Positions 20,833 to 30,404 of a DNA stretch of 64,000 nt are shown piece after piece. The notes under the pieces were generated by a model. It ran no database searches. It worked only from the letters and a program-made list of their open reading frames with translations, and was not told the origin of the DNA. Source of the stretch: Gammaproteobacteria bacterium (GTDB taxonomy: Bacteria; Pseudomonadota; Gammaproteobacteria; SG8-11); contig JAHECY010000013.1 of assembly GCA_024641505.1 (NCBI GenBank), positions 1-64,000 on the forward strand. The letters run 5' to 3'. The stretch's first letter is position 1. Each line of letters begins with the position of its first letter. The translations under genes were made by a program, and so were the position numbers.

Positions 20833-21027
20833 ATGTATCAGAGTAAGGAAGGGGGTGAACCAACGGTTCCGGTGTGGGGCGGTGACGAGTTGATCGATAT
20901 GCTGGGTAATAACAACGGCAATGGTCTGGGCCTGCTGTATGACAACGCCGGCACCACCAATGGCAACAATACAGACGCGTACGCCGGCTCTGACAATCAC
21001 TATTATGAAACCGATCTGCCGGCATAA
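20833..21027 (+). CDS. Small Asn/Gly-rich protein of unknown function
   Basis: 64 aa from the ATG at 20833, chosen because AGGAGG precedes it by about 8 bases; a longer frame to 20710 has no such site. The sequence is acidic, with a run of Asn and Gly in the middle (MLGNNNGNGLGLLYDNAGTT), tyrosines near the end and no signal peptide or cysteine. I do not recognise a family. The composition and strong ribosome site suggest a real, perhaps abundant, small protein or a precursor peptide. It stands alone between valS and cmoA. No modifying enzyme is adjacent (cmoA and cmoB are tRNA enzymes). Confidence 0.5.
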   Translation: MYQSKEGGEPTVPVWGGDELIDMLGNNNGNGLGLLYDNAGTTNGNNTDAYAGSDNHYYETDLPA

Positions 21028-21124
21028 TCTCAGACAAATCAACGGGATATGATTGTTTCCACGGTTTGACCGTGGATGCCGGAAAGCCCCCCAACACCCC
21101 CTGCCACGCGCTGCCGTTCGGCGT

Positions 21125-21130
21125 TATAAT
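21125..21130 (+). promoter_or_regulatory. Possible -10 element very close to the cmoA start
   Basis: A perfect TATAAT ends 8 bases before the cmoA ATG (21139). No ribosome site is visible before this ATG. If the element is used, the mRNA would start at or within a few bases of the ATG, that is, nearly leaderless. The -35 region is poor. Confidence 0.35.
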
Positions 21131-21138
21131 GCCGCGCC

Positions 21139-21876
21139 ATGCCTCCATCCTTTGATCAAGATAAGCTATTTTCCGAACCCCTGACCGAAATCGGGGATTT
21201 CCGGTTTGATGCCGCCGTGGCACGGGTATTTCCCGATATGATCAACCGGTCCGTACCCGGCTACGGCACCGTGATCGGTATCGCGGGCGTCATCGCCGCG
21301 CACTATGCCCAAGCTCATTCCGCGATCTATGACCTGGGTTGCTCCCTGGGTGCGACCACGCTCGCCGTACGCCACCGGGTGTCCGCGCCCGGCTGCCAAC
21401 TCATTGCCGTGGACAACTCCGAAGCCATGTTGCAACGCTGCCGTCAGCATATCGAGGCGGACACCTCGCTCCTGCCGGTGCAACTGGTGTGCGCCGACAT
21501 TCTCGATATTACACCCCGCGATGCTTCCGTGGTGATTCTGAACTTTACTTTGCAATTTATTGCTCCGGCGCAACGCGCCGCTTTGATCCGCCGTATCTAT
21601 CACCATTTGCGCCCCGGTGGCGCCTTGATCCTCTCAGAGAAAATCGCCTTTTCCGATGCGCATCAGCAACAGCAACTGGATGATTTGCATATCGCCTTCA
21701 AGAAGGCCAACGGTTACAGCGACATGGAAATCAGCCAGAAACGCGCGGCGCTGGAAAAAGTGTTGTTGCCGGAAACCCTCGACCAGCATCAACAGCGACT
21801 GCGGGATGCCGGATTCACCACCCTGCGCCAATGGTTCCAATGCCTTAATTTTGCTTCCCTGCTGGCGATCAAGTGA
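21139..21876 (+). CDS. cmoA: CmoA, carboxy-S-adenosyl-L-methionine synthase
   Basis: 245 aa. It aligns by eye with E. coli CmoA along its length: DKLFSEPLTEIGDFRFDAAV, ARVFPDMINRSVPGYG, AIYDLGCSLGATTLAVR (SAM motif I), VVILNFTLQFIAPAQRAALI, GGALILSEKIAF and the end RQWFQCLNFASLLAIK. The enzyme converts SAM and prephenate into carboxy-SAM, the donor used by CmoB for 5-oxyacetyluridine at the tRNA wobble position. The cmoB start overlaps its stop by four bases (GTGA). There is no ribosome site before the ATG. Confidence 0.95.
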   Translation: MPPSFDQDKLFSEPLTEIGDFRFDAAVARVFPDMINRSVPGYGTVIGIAGVIAAHYAQAHSAIYDLGCSLGATTLAVRHRVSAPGCQLIAVDNSEAMLQRCRQHIEADTSLLPVQLVCADILDITPRDASVVILNFTLQFIAPAQRAALIRRIYHHLRPGGALILSEKIAFSDAHQQQQLDDLHIAFKKANGYSDMEISQKRAALEKVLLPETLDQHQQRLRDAGFTTLRQWFQCLNFASLLAIK

Positions 21877-22847
21877 TCGATTACGCGGCGTTCTTCCGGC
21901 AAGCCGCGGCGGCACCGCTCGCGCCCTGGGCACAAGCATTACAGAGCGCGGCCCATCAGGCGGTGATCACCGGCAATAATGGAGACCTGCCGGGGTGGCA
22001 AGCGGCGCTGCAATCCTTGCCCGATGTATCCGCCTCGCGCGTGCAATTGAATCAGGATACGGTAACCTTCGGCGCTGCCTCTGACTGCGATGGCGCCACA
22101 CGCGAGCGCCTGGAGGCGGCACTGCGTGTCTTAATGCCCTGGCGCAAAGGGCCCTTCCAGGTATACGGCATCCCGATCGATACGGAATGGCGCTCTGACT
22201 GGAAGTGGCAGCGGTTGCAAGCACACATCACGCCCTTGCGTGACCGTATCGTGCTGGATGTGGGTTGCGGCAATGGCTACCATTGCTGGCGCATGCTGGG
22301 TGCCGGTGCACGCCTGGTGCTGGGCATCGATCCGACACTACTTTACCTTAACCAATTCGAGGCCTTATCTAAGCTCGCCGGTGAACATCCGGTGACACTG
22401 CTGCCCCTGAAATCCGAGCAACTGCCGGCACAAATGGCGGTGTTCGATACGGTTTTTTCCATGGGTGTGCTTTACCACCGCCGCTCCCCCTTTGACCACC
22501 TGCAGGAACTGCGCGACGCGTTGCGCCCGCAGGGCGAACTGGTACTGGAAACCCTGGTCATCGACGGCATCCGAGGGCAGGTACTGGTGCCGGACGGCCG
22601 TTACGCGCAAATGAACAATGTCTGGTTCCTGCCCTCGTGCGCGGAGCTGACCGCCTGGCTGCAACGCGCGGGCTTCGCTGACGTGCGCCTGGTGGATATC
22701 AATCAGACCAGTTGCGACGAACAACGAAGCACCGATTGGATGATATTTGAGTCTCTGGCGGATTTCTTGCACCCTGACGATCGCAACAGAACGATTGAGA
22801 ATCATCCCGCGCCCAAGCGCGCGATCTTTGTTGCCAGGAAAAAGTAG
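21873..22847 (+). CDS. cmoB: CmoB, tRNA U34 carboxymethyltransferase
   Basis: 324 aa, GTG start overlapping the cmoA stop by four bases. Seen: N-terminal MIDYAAFFRQ, KGPFQVYGIPIDTEWRSDWK, the SAM-binding motif IVLDVGCGNGYHCWRMLGAG, VFSMGVLYHRRSPFDHLQEL, and the end HPDDRNRTIENHPAPKRAIF. All are characteristic of CmoB. It transfers the carboxymethyl group from carboxy-SAM to 5-hydroxyuridine-34 of tRNA in the cytoplasm. Cotranscribed and translationally coupled with cmoA, the standard arrangement. Confidence 0.96.
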   Translation: MIDYAAFFRQAAAAPLAPWAQALQSAAHQAVITGNNGDLPGWQAALQSLPDVSASRVQLNQDTVTFGAASDCDGATRERLEAALRVLMPWRKGPFQVYGIPIDTEWRSDWKWQRLQAHITPLRDRIVLDVGCGNGYHCWRMLGAGARLVLGIDPTLLYLNQFEALSKLAGEHPVTLLPLKSEQLPAQMAVFDTVFSMGVLYHRRSPFDHLQELRDALRPQGELVLETLVIDGIRGQVLVPDGRYAQMNNVWFLPSCAELTAWLQRAGFADVRLVDINQTSCDEQRSTDWMIFESLADFLHPDDRNRTIENHPAPKRAIFVARKK

Positions 22848-22962
22848 TCTCCGGAAGCGGCATGGAACCGGTAATCCGTGGAGCTTGCAAATCTAACCGT
22901 ATCCATACTATAACGGGTGAGCAGGCGCCATCCATGGGGCCTCATCACCAGAGGATATAAAC

Positions 22963-23256
22963 ATGCACCATAAAAAAAGTCTTGGTCTTGCGATGTGCGT
23001 CCTGATATTGGCGGCATCGAGCAACGTCTATGCGGAAAAACTCCCATTCCAAGACACCGACACCTTGAATACATTGCTGCTCGCCTTACAAGGCAAACAA
23101 GCTGAAATTCACCTTGCCTCAGGCGAGAACCTGGCGGGTATCGTGAAACAGGTGGGCACGCACACGCTGTTACTGGCGCGGCTGAAAGGCCGGGATTTCT
23201 TTGACGCCTACATTAATATCGACGATATCACCGTACTTATCGTCAGCAACCAGTAA
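22963..23256 (+). CDS. Small exported protein with Sm/SH3-like beta core, unknown function
   Basis: 97 aa. An N-terminal signal peptide (SLGLAMCVLILAASSNVYAE) predicts periplasmic location. The mature part is about 70 residues of short strands (KQAEIHLASGENLAGIVKQV, then THTLLLARL and AYINIDDITVLIV), a pattern that resembles Sm-like or small beta-barrel domains, though this is a fold guess. A ribosome site (AGAGGA) lies 8 bases before the ATG. The 3' end overlaps the 3' end of the opposite-strand M4 protease gene by 14 bases. No family recognised. Confidence 0.6.
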   Translation: MHHKKSLGLAMCVLILAASSNVYAEKLPFQDTDTLNTLLLALQGKQAEIHLASGENLAGIVKQVGTHTLLLARLKGRDFFDAYINIDDITVLIVSNQ

Positions 23257-26200
23257 TACCCGTGAACCGGCGCCGCGCGCCGCGCAGCCAGCGCAGCGCC
23301 AGCAGCACCACCAGTGGCAACGGTGCGAAAGCACCGCCACCGCCACCACCCAACTGATCGTTATCCGAATTAACGACACTGATGTCCGGCGGATCCAGAC
23401 CGTTGAATAAAGGATCTTTGCTGTCCACCGGATCGGTGACAATGCTGAATCGGATATCACCATCAAGCTCACTGTCATCCAGACCCACAACGGTAATCAC
23501 TTGCGCCTCGTTCCAGTTGACATTGGAAAAGCTGATCGTGTCCGGCACGATCTTGCCTTCGCTGTCATCGGAGCTGTGCAGTCGCAACAGCACTCCCGCG
23601 CTGGGCGCGCGACTCAGCGTTACTTCAAAGCTCGCTGTTTTGCCGAATTCCGTGGTGGTCAACCCGGTGATCGGAGATATCAGCACCAGACTGCTGTCGC
23701 TCTCCAGATTGGTGACGCTGACGTCGTCAGGGTCCAACCCGTTATAATCGGCATCATCACTTTGCGCCGGCTCGGTAATGATCTGGTATTCCACCGCGCC
23801 GTCATCCTGGCGATCCGTCATGCCCATGACTTCGATGGTTTGTGGCGTATTCCAGTTGTCCGGCGTAAACAGCGCGCTCACCCGTAATAAACGCCCTTCG
23901 GTGGTATCCGACGACGACATTCTAATCACGACATCCGCCTGTGGCTGCGTGTTGAGCACGATGTCGAAGGTCGCGATGCCACCGCCTTCAGTGGTGGTTA
24001 AACCGCTGATCGGCGTGACACTGATGCCGGGAGTCGACTGGGTAGGCGGTGTTTCCCGCGGCAAGCCGGTGCCGGGGGTAACCAATATAGTTACCGTCGC
24101 CGGACTGCTGTTGCGATTACCATCATTCGCCACGTAGGTGAAGCTGTCGCTGCCGACATAACCGACGGCCGGACGGTAACTGACGCCCTGAGCACCGGAA
24201 ATCAATGCACCATGACCGGGACTGGTGTTCACTTTGAACGCCAGGACATCGCCTTCCAGATCACTACCGGAGAAAGGCACGGCGATCGGTGTATCCTGAG
24301 CGACACTGAGATCAATATCATTGGCCACCGGCGCGTCGTTAACCGCGACCACCTCAATACTCACCGTGGCTGGAGCACTGTCGAGCACACCGTCATTACT
24401 GTTAAAAATTAACTGATCCGTACCATTGAAATTTGCAGCTGGCATATAACTCAAGGCCGGCGGTGTGCCGGTCAAGGTGCCGTGAGCGGGTCCGGAGATC
24501 ACATTAAAGGTCAGGCTGTCGCCATCGGCATCAGTGCCGGTAAGCATGATGTTTGCGTTCTGGTCCTCGTTGGTGCGCACCGACTGACCGTTCGCCACCG
24601 GCGGCGTGGTCTGCGCCACGGTAATGGTCACGGTTGCCACGGCACTGTCGATCGCACCATCATTGACCACATAAGTAAACTGGTCGCTACCCGAAAAATC
24701 GGTATTCGGCGTATAAGTCACCGCTGGCGGCGTGCCGGCCAAGACGCCATTCACCGGATTGCCGGCAACGCGATAACTCAAGGCGTCACCGTCCACATCA
24801 CTGCCCATCAACTGAATGCTGATCGGGCTGTTGACCCGCGCGCCCTGGTTGATACTCTGCGCAACCGGCGCATCATTGACCGCCTGTACCGTTATCGTCA
24901 CCGTGGCGGGCACACTGTCCAGTACGCCGTCAGAGCTGACGAATCGCAGGATGTCGGTGCCATTAAAATTAATTCTGGGTTGGTAACTCAGATTCGGCGC
25001 GGTGCCGGTCAAGGTGCCGTTAACCGGTGCTTGTGTTACCCGGAAGCTCAAACGGCTGGCACCGCCGCTGCCGCTCAGGGTCAACGCCAGGGTACCGTCT
25101 TCCAGCACGCTGACATCCTGGGCATTGGCCACCGGTACATTGCCACCGATGACATTGATCGTCACCGTCGCCGCGGCACTGGTCAAGGCGCCATCGCTGA
25201 CGCTAAACGTGAAGGTGTCGATACCGGTAAAAGAAACAACGGGGGTATAACTGACAGCGGGCGGCGTACCGGTCACTGTGCCATTGGCGGGTTGACTGAC
25301 CAAAGCATAGGTCAACGGTGAACCCTCCACATCACTGCCGGTCAGAGTAATATTCGCCGCCTGATCCACAGCAATGGTCAGCGTTCTGGCATCGGCCACC
25401 GGCGCGTCATTGACCGGAGTCACGGTTATCGCGACAGTCGCCGGCGCACTGTCCAGAGCGCCATCGTTGACCACGAAACTGAACTGGTCCTGGCCGTTGA
25501 AATTTGCCTTGGGCTGATAGCTGAGATTCGGCGGTGTTCCCGTCAACACACCATTCGCTACCGCCGTGCCTTGCAGCCGGTATGACAGTGTGGCGCCCTC
25601 GGGATCCTGTCCGGTCAGTGTAATCGCTATGCTCTGATCTTCCGCTACCGTGAGCGTTGCCCCGTTGGCTACGGGCGCCTGGTCGCCAACGCTGACAGTG
25701 ATGTTTATGACGGCAGGCGCACTGTCCAGCACGCCGTCATTGACAACAAAACTGAAACTGTCGGCACCGCTGAAAGCGGCTGCCGGGGTATAGGTCAGGT
25801 TCGGCGCAGTTCCGGAGAGCGTACCGTTGCTCGGATTGCCACTCACCCGGAAACTGAGCGGCGAACCTTCGACATCGCTACCGTTCAGCACCAGCGTCAG
25901 CGCATTGCCACTGGTGGTCGCGAGATTCTCAGGCGTGGCCACCGGCGCATCGTTGACCGCGGTAATGGCCAAGCTCGCGGTGGCGGGAGGACTGTCAACA
26001 GTGCCGTCATTCACGACATAGGTGAAACTGTCGGTACCGTTGTAATTCGCATTGGGCGTGTAACTGAGGTCAGGCGCGGTACCGCTGAGCGTACCCTGCG
26101 CCGGTGGCGTCACAATCCGAAAACTCAACACATCGCCGTCCACGTCGACGCCGGTGAGCGTAACCGATGCCGCGACATCTTCGAGCAGGGTGACACTGCG

Positions 26201-28753
26201 GTTGTTGGCGATCGGCGGATCGTTCACCGGCGTCACCTGTACCGTAATGGTCTGCGGAGCGCTATCGACGATGCCGTCATTGGCCAGAAATTGAAAACTG
26301 TCGGCGCCGTTGTAGTTCGCTTGCGGTCGATAGGTGAGATCCGGCGCGGTGCCGGAGATCACGCCGTGCGCCGGCAGCGCACTGACCTGGAAGGTCAAGG
26401 CATTACCGTCAGCATCGCTGCCGGTGAGCACCACGCCGATCGCCACATCTTCGTCGGTGGTAAGGTTCTGCGCGATGGCTACCGGCGGTGTATTGGCGGC
26501 GCATTGATACAAATTCACATCATCGATATACCAGCCCGGTGACGCCACGAAAGCGTCGGTGGCAGCATGGAATCGAAACAGCACGTTGCGGCCCGCCAGT
26601 GTACCCAAGTCAAGGCGACTGATCACATAACCACCACTGTTGCCGGTAAATGCCAGACGCCCGGCCAACGGATTGTCGGAACCAGGAACAATGCTACCGG
26701 TATAGTTGCGTCCCGTGGTGATGAGACTGCCCGCATCCTGCCAGCTGGAACCGTTGTTGGTGCTGTATTCGATAACCCCGCCGTCGTATCCGGTTTCAAA
26801 ATTGAAATCGCTGGCGAATTGCAGATAGGCGTTCTGCGGCACGGTCACCTGACCAGTCATGGCGACGACAGAATCGCCGGCGCCCAGACGGCCGGTGGCT
26901 TTGAGGGAATTCAGCCCGCTCACCACGTTGTCTGTAAAGTAGATCGGGGGCACACCCGCGCCGCCGTTCCAATGATTGACGCTGCGAATCACCGTATTCA
27001 CCCAGTTGCCGGAGGATGTCGATTCCATGTCATCCTGGAACACCACGGTGGACTGGGCATTGTTCGGACATAAGGTAGTGCCGATGCTGGGTGTGGGTGC
27101 CGGCGCCGGCCCGGGTTTCGCCGGCGGTGACGCCGTGCCGCAGGGGGTGGTGGTCATTTCCACGGATAACAACGCATTCTTTACCTGGGCGCAATCGTCC
27201 GCGGTGATAGCGTAGGTACCCACCAGATCGCTGCAGGACTGCACCAGCGCATTGTAGGTTGCACGAAAATTACTGGTGGCGGTCAAGTATCGGCTGAGGG
27301 CGCGGTACTCGACCTTGCCTGCCTTGGTCAAGCCGATACCCGATATCGAATAACCGTTAAAGGAGCCGCCATCCACCATCAGCGCAAACCCATGATTATT
27401 GACGCCGCTGTTGGTGTGCACCCCGCCATTGTCTGCGGCGGCGCAAGAATACCTTGTATCCGTGACTTTCGCGGGATCACTGAAGGCATTGGGGTTCATC
27501 AGGCTGCGAATACCGTTACCACCGCCAAGCGACAGGTCCTCACCCATCAGCCAGCGTTTTGCCGCGGTATCGTTACCCTTGCCATTGGTTAAATCGATGG
27601 TCTCACCAAAAACGTCTGCGAAAGATTCGTTTAATGCCCCGGACTCGTTCTGATAAACCAGGTTGGCGGTTGCCTGGATCACTCCGTGTGACAGCTCATG
27701 CGCGACGATATCATCCTGGGCGAAGCCGGCGCCATAAGCCACCCGGGCGCCGTTCCAGAAAGCATTCTGCATCGGACAACCGAAGGAGGGGTCGCACAGG
27801 CGTGCTACCGAGATAATATCGCCACCACTGCCATTCCAGCTGTCACGCTGGTGTTCGGTAAAAAAATAGTTATAGAAGTCCCCGGCATAGTCATGCGCAT
27901 TATCTACATCCGCATTGCCGGTGGCCGGCATATTTTCACTGCGCACGATGGCACCGATGACATTGGTATTTTTCGCATCATAGGTATTCCGATTTCGGGC
28001 GTCGGTCAGTTGATCGATACTCAGCAGCAATTCACCGTTCAAGGCATCCACCCACACCAGCTGCCATACCGAAGGCCCCGTGACCTCGATAAACCAGGCC
28101 AGACGCGGTCGCCCGGGACGGCTGGAGAGCACGCCGGGATCAAGCACTTCAAGTGCCGGCGCCGCGAACTGCATATCCTGCGGCCCAACGGCCTTTAACA
28201 GCAGGGTTTGGGCGATCGCGCCGGCATCCACGGGTAATAACAGGGGGTTGGTGTCCAACGTCGCGAGATCCGGCACCAACTGTGAGTTAACCGCGGTGAC
28301 ACCGGCGTCGGTGAGATGCACACTGATTTCTCCGCCACGCACCGGAACACCATTGATCGATTGCGCAAATCGGACATGGGTCTGTCCGACTTCGTCCGGG
28401 CCTTGTGATTGCGTGATGGCCAGCTCCAACGGCGTTGCCGCGTCGATAAACGCATCGCGATTGGTGGCGATAAAGGCCCGTGCCCGGTCCTCGGCAGCGA
28501 CAAACACCGCAAAATTCTGAATCGGCTGATCAGGAGAAACACGCAGAAAATCCGCGAATCCCGTGGCCGGGACGCGTGAAATCTCCACCGGTCCGACACC
28601 ACTGGCACGCAACGTGGAGAGCGCCGTGTCCAGGTCTTGACCCGCGGTCGCAGGCGGAGTCCATGCCGCCGTCAGCAATGCCAGGCCCAAACAGCCACGG
28701 ACCCCCCAATCCCGAGCCGCCACGGCCCTACCATCTCCTGACTGGATTCCCAC
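23243..28753 (-). CDS. Secreted M4 (thermolysin-like) metalloprotease with nine Ig-like repeats and GlyGly-CTERM-like tail
   Basis: 1836 aa. Order: signal peptide (CLGLALLTAAWTPPATAG); FTP/PepSY-type propeptide (about 40-240); M4 catalytic domain with zinc motif HELSH (about 352-356), third ligand in NESFADVFG, and GVNNHGFALMV; a beta-sandwich similar to that of immune inhibitor A (GWYIDDVNLYQC); nine tandem cadherin/Big-like repeats of about 90 aa, each with VNDAP linkers and NGTDSFTYVVNDG-type cores; two further about 110-aa repeats beginning ISGLTTTE; and a tail of GGGGGGAF, a hydrophobic helix and RWLRGARRR. That tail fits GlyGly-CTERM, the sorting signal cut by rhombosortase in type II secretors. 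The start is a GTG; a GTG 30 bases later is possible. Confidence 0.87.
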   Translation of the reverse strand: MGIQSGDGRAVAARDWGVRGCLGLALLTAAWTPPATAGQDLDTALSTLRASGVGPVEISRVPATGFADFLRVSPDQPIQNFAVFVAAEDRARAFIATNRDAFIDAATPLELAITQSQGPDEVGQTHVRFAQSINGVPVRGGEISVHLTDAGVTAVNSQLVPDLATLDTNPLLLPVDAGAIAQTLLLKAVGPQDMQFAAPALEVLDPGVLSSRPGRPRLAWFIEVTGPSVWQLVWVDALNGELLLSIDQLTDARNRNTYDAKNTNVIGAIVRSENMPATGNADVDNAHDYAGDFYNYFFTEHQRDSWNGSGGDIISVARLCDPSFGCPMQNAFWNGARVAYGAGFAQDDIVAHELSHGVIQATANLVYQNESGALNESFADVFGETIDLTNGKGNDTAAKRWLMGEDLSLGGGNGIRSLMNPNAFSDPAKVTDTRYSCAAADNGGVHTNSGVNNHGFALMVDGGSFNGYSISGIGLTKAGKVEYRALSRYLTATSNFRATYNALVQSCSDLVGTYAITADDCAQVKNALLSVEMTTTPCGTASPPAKPGPAPAPTPSIGTTLCPNNAQSTVVFQDDMESTSSGNWVNTVIRSVNHWNGGAGVPPIYFTDNVVSGLNSLKATGRLGAGDSVVAMTGQVTVPQNAYLQFASDFNFETGYDGGVIEYSTNNGSSWQDAGSLITTGRNYTGSIVPGSDNPLAGRLAFTGNSGGYVISRLDLGTLAGRNVLFRFHAATDAFVASPGWYIDDVNLYQCAANTPPVAIAQNLTTDEDVAIGVVLTGSDADGNALTFQVSALPAHGVISGTAPDLTYRPQANYNGADSFQFLANDGIVDSAPQTITVQVTPVNDPPIANNRSVTLLEDVAASVTLTGVDVDGDVLSFRIVTPPAQGTLSGTAPDLSYTPNANYNGTDSFTYVVNDGTVDSPPATASLAITAVNDAPVATPENLATTSGNALTLVLNGSDVEGSPLSFRVSGNPSNGTLSGTAPNLTYTPAAAFSGADSFSFVVNDGVLDSAPAVINITVSVGDQAPVANGATLTVAEDQSIAITLTGQDPEGATLSYRLQGTAVANGVLTGTPPNLSYQPKANFNGQDQFSFVVNDGALDSAPATVAITVTPVNDAPVADARTLTIAVDQAANITLTGSDVEGSPLTYALVSQPANGTVTGTPPAVSYTPVVSFTGIDTFTFSVSDGALTSAAATVTINVIGGNVPVANAQDVSVLEDGTLALTLSGSGGASRLSFRVTQAPVNGTLTGTAPNLSYQPRINFNGTDILRFVSSDGVLDSVPATVTITVQAVNDAPVAQSINQGARVNSPISIQLMGSDVDGDALSYRVAGNPVNGVLAGTPPAVTYTPNTDFSGSDQFTYVVNDGAIDSAVATVTITVAQTTPPVANGQSVRTNEDQNANIMLTGTDADGDSLTFNVISGPAHGTLTGTPPALSYMPAANFNGTDQLIFNSNDGVLDSAPATVSIEVVAVNDAPVANDIDLSVAQDTPIAVPFSGSDLEGDVLAFKVNTSPGHGALISGAQGVSYRPAVGYVGSDSFTYVANDGNRNSSPATVTILVTPGTGLPRETPPTQSTPGISVTPISGLTTTEGGGIATFDIVLNTQPQADVVIRMSSSDTTEGRLLRVSALFTPDNWNTPQTIEVMGMTDRQDDGAVEYQIITEPAQSDDADYNGLDPDDVSVTNLESDSSLVLISPITGLTTTEFGKTASFEVTLSRAPSAGVLLRLHSSDDSEGKIVPDTISFSNVNWNEAQVITVVGLDDSELDGDIRFSIVTDPVDSKDPLFNGLDPPDISVVNSDNDQLGGGGGGAFAPLPLVVLLALRWLRGARRRFTGITGC

Positions 28754-28986
28754 CCTGTACCCCGCGTCGGTGATTATTATTTAAGTAAGTTGAGAGAAAT
28801 GATACACCACTAACGGAAAGTGCTCATTATGTCCAATCCTTGAAATTTCAACAAACTAAAGAATTGGTGGAATTGTTATTTAACATAACGCTATTCTTAT
28901 TTAGTGAAGTGATATCAACATGGCACGGATGCATGAATTCATTCTTAAGCGGCAGACGTATTCCCGATAGAAATTGGATTAAGGAC

Positions 28987-30183
28987 TCAGGACGAACCCT
29001 GAAAGAACTTCCCTATGAACTTCACCAGCAAGCGCAGCGGTCGCACCACGACATAGAGAAAGCGTAAGTTATCAGGCAAGCGCAGCAGGGTAAAATCCGC
29101 GTCATTGGGCACCAGAAACTTCCCCTTACCGTACAGGAAACGGCGCATTGGGTTATCGATAAGCAACGCCAGATAGCTCCTCGCATCGGGCAGTACCAAT
29201 AACCGGTTGCGACCTTCCAGGGGATTCTCCTGCTTTACCGCGAAAAAGCGCGACTCCAATTCCATCGTCGCCTTGCTGAGCCGATAGCGCGGCATCTCCG
29301 GCAGCGATATGTCATATATTTTGTGGAGCATGGACAGCGCCAGGACGGTTGCGCGCCGGCTTTCCAGTTGCTTAGCGCTCTCCCAAAGCCGCTGCCAGTC
29401 GCAGGTTTGGGTGCTTATCATGGCATGCAGATCGGCGTAATGATAAAGGCGTTGATTCCAGAATTCCTTAACCGCGTTACCGCAATACGTCACCATCATG
29501 TCACAAGCGTCAAACACCGGAATTTCCCGTCCCGCCATGACGATACGGCGCGAGCGCTGAAACAGGGGCGCGACCGGCACCGCCATCTCCAAGGGCGGTA
29601 CGCCGAAATGCAGATCTATATTTACATTACGGCGCTCGTGCCATAATCCGGATTGCAAGCTGCCCATTTCCTGCTTATCCGTCAACGTCTGCACAAAACC
29701 CTCACGGATAAAATAGGCCTTGGCCTCCGGGAAATGCCGTGGCTGCACCAGTACATCGATGTCACCGCAGCGACGCGCCGACAGGTCCTGATACAGGGAT
29801 TGCGCCATCACCAACCCTTTAAAGAAAAGATGCGGCACCCCCAGCCGGTCAAGCTCGTCATGCACGACCAACAGTTCGCGCAAAATCCCCAGATTGAACT
29901 GCGTAGTCGACAGCACCGATTTTTTGAATTGATCCAACCATTGCGCCGGCACCAACTCACGGTAGGGGCCGGCCAACTGGCGAAACACCAAAGCCGAGAC
30001 GCCATGGGTCGCGGCTTCCCGGTAAAACAACTCCCAGTCCACGCCCTGCGCCAGAAGCGCCCGGGCCGTTTGCGCGGCGGCATCGTCCAGCTGAAATCTG
30101 GCCAATTGCCGCAACAGTACGATTTCCGGCAGCGACCAGCGCGCCAGTGATTCCTGCTGTTCAGCATCTTGCAAAGGAGACAT
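28987..30183 (-). CDS. Nucleotidyltransferase-fold protein (PF14907-like)
   Basis: 398 aa from the ATG at 30183; an upstream GTG at 30234 is in frame but less likely. Residues about 110-180 carry the pattern of the uncharacterised nucleotidyltransferase family: LLVVHDELDRLGVPHLFFKG, then SARRCGDIDVLVQPRHFPEA with the metal-binding GDIDVLV. The N-terminal part (LPEIVLLRQLARFQLDDAAA) is helical. Relatives occur beside PqqD-like and HprK-like genes in polysaccharide, exosortase and lasso-peptide loci. Here it is divergent from such a pair, 222 bases away, so a joint system is likely. Substrate unknown. Confidence 0.7.
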   Translation of the reverse strand: MSPLQDAEQQESLARWSLPEIVLLRQLARFQLDDAAAQTARALLAQGVDWELFYREAATHGVSALVFRQLAGPYRELVPAQWLDQFKKSVLSTTQFNLGILRELLVVHDELDRLGVPHLFFKGLVMAQSLYQDLSARRCGDIDVLVQPRHFPEAKAYFIREGFVQTLTDKQEMGSLQSGLWHERRNVNIDLHFGVPPLEMAVPVAPLFQRSRRIVMAGREIPVFDACDMMVTYCGNAVKEFWNQRLYHYADLHAMISTQTCDWQRLWESAKQLESRRATVLALSMLHKIYDISLPEMPRYRLSKATMELESRFFAVKQENPLEGRNRLLVLPDARSYLALLIDNPMRRFLYGKGKFLVPNDADFTLLRLPDNLRFLYVVVRPLRLLVKFIGKFFQGSS

Positions 30184-30404
30184 AATTTGATCTTTGGTTC
30201 TGGAGGCAACAACCGACGAGCTGTTGCATGGCACAACAGGCGCCTGGGATCATCATGACCGGCAACGGCAATTTGTCAGTCCTGCGTAATAGTAATGGCT
30301 GGGGACGGCATTGCCTAGCGGCGTTCGGGATTTTTTCGACGCGCATTGACCCTCGCGCGCGGTGAGGCGTATAGTTGTCGGCATACCCAATGCACCGGCG
30401 CGCC

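Noticed and set aside
23950-26500. Regularly spaced repeated nucleotide motifs that might look like a repeat array
   Set aside because: They are the coding repeats of nine protein domains about 90 codons long, not short direct repeats with spacers, so not a CRISPR array.
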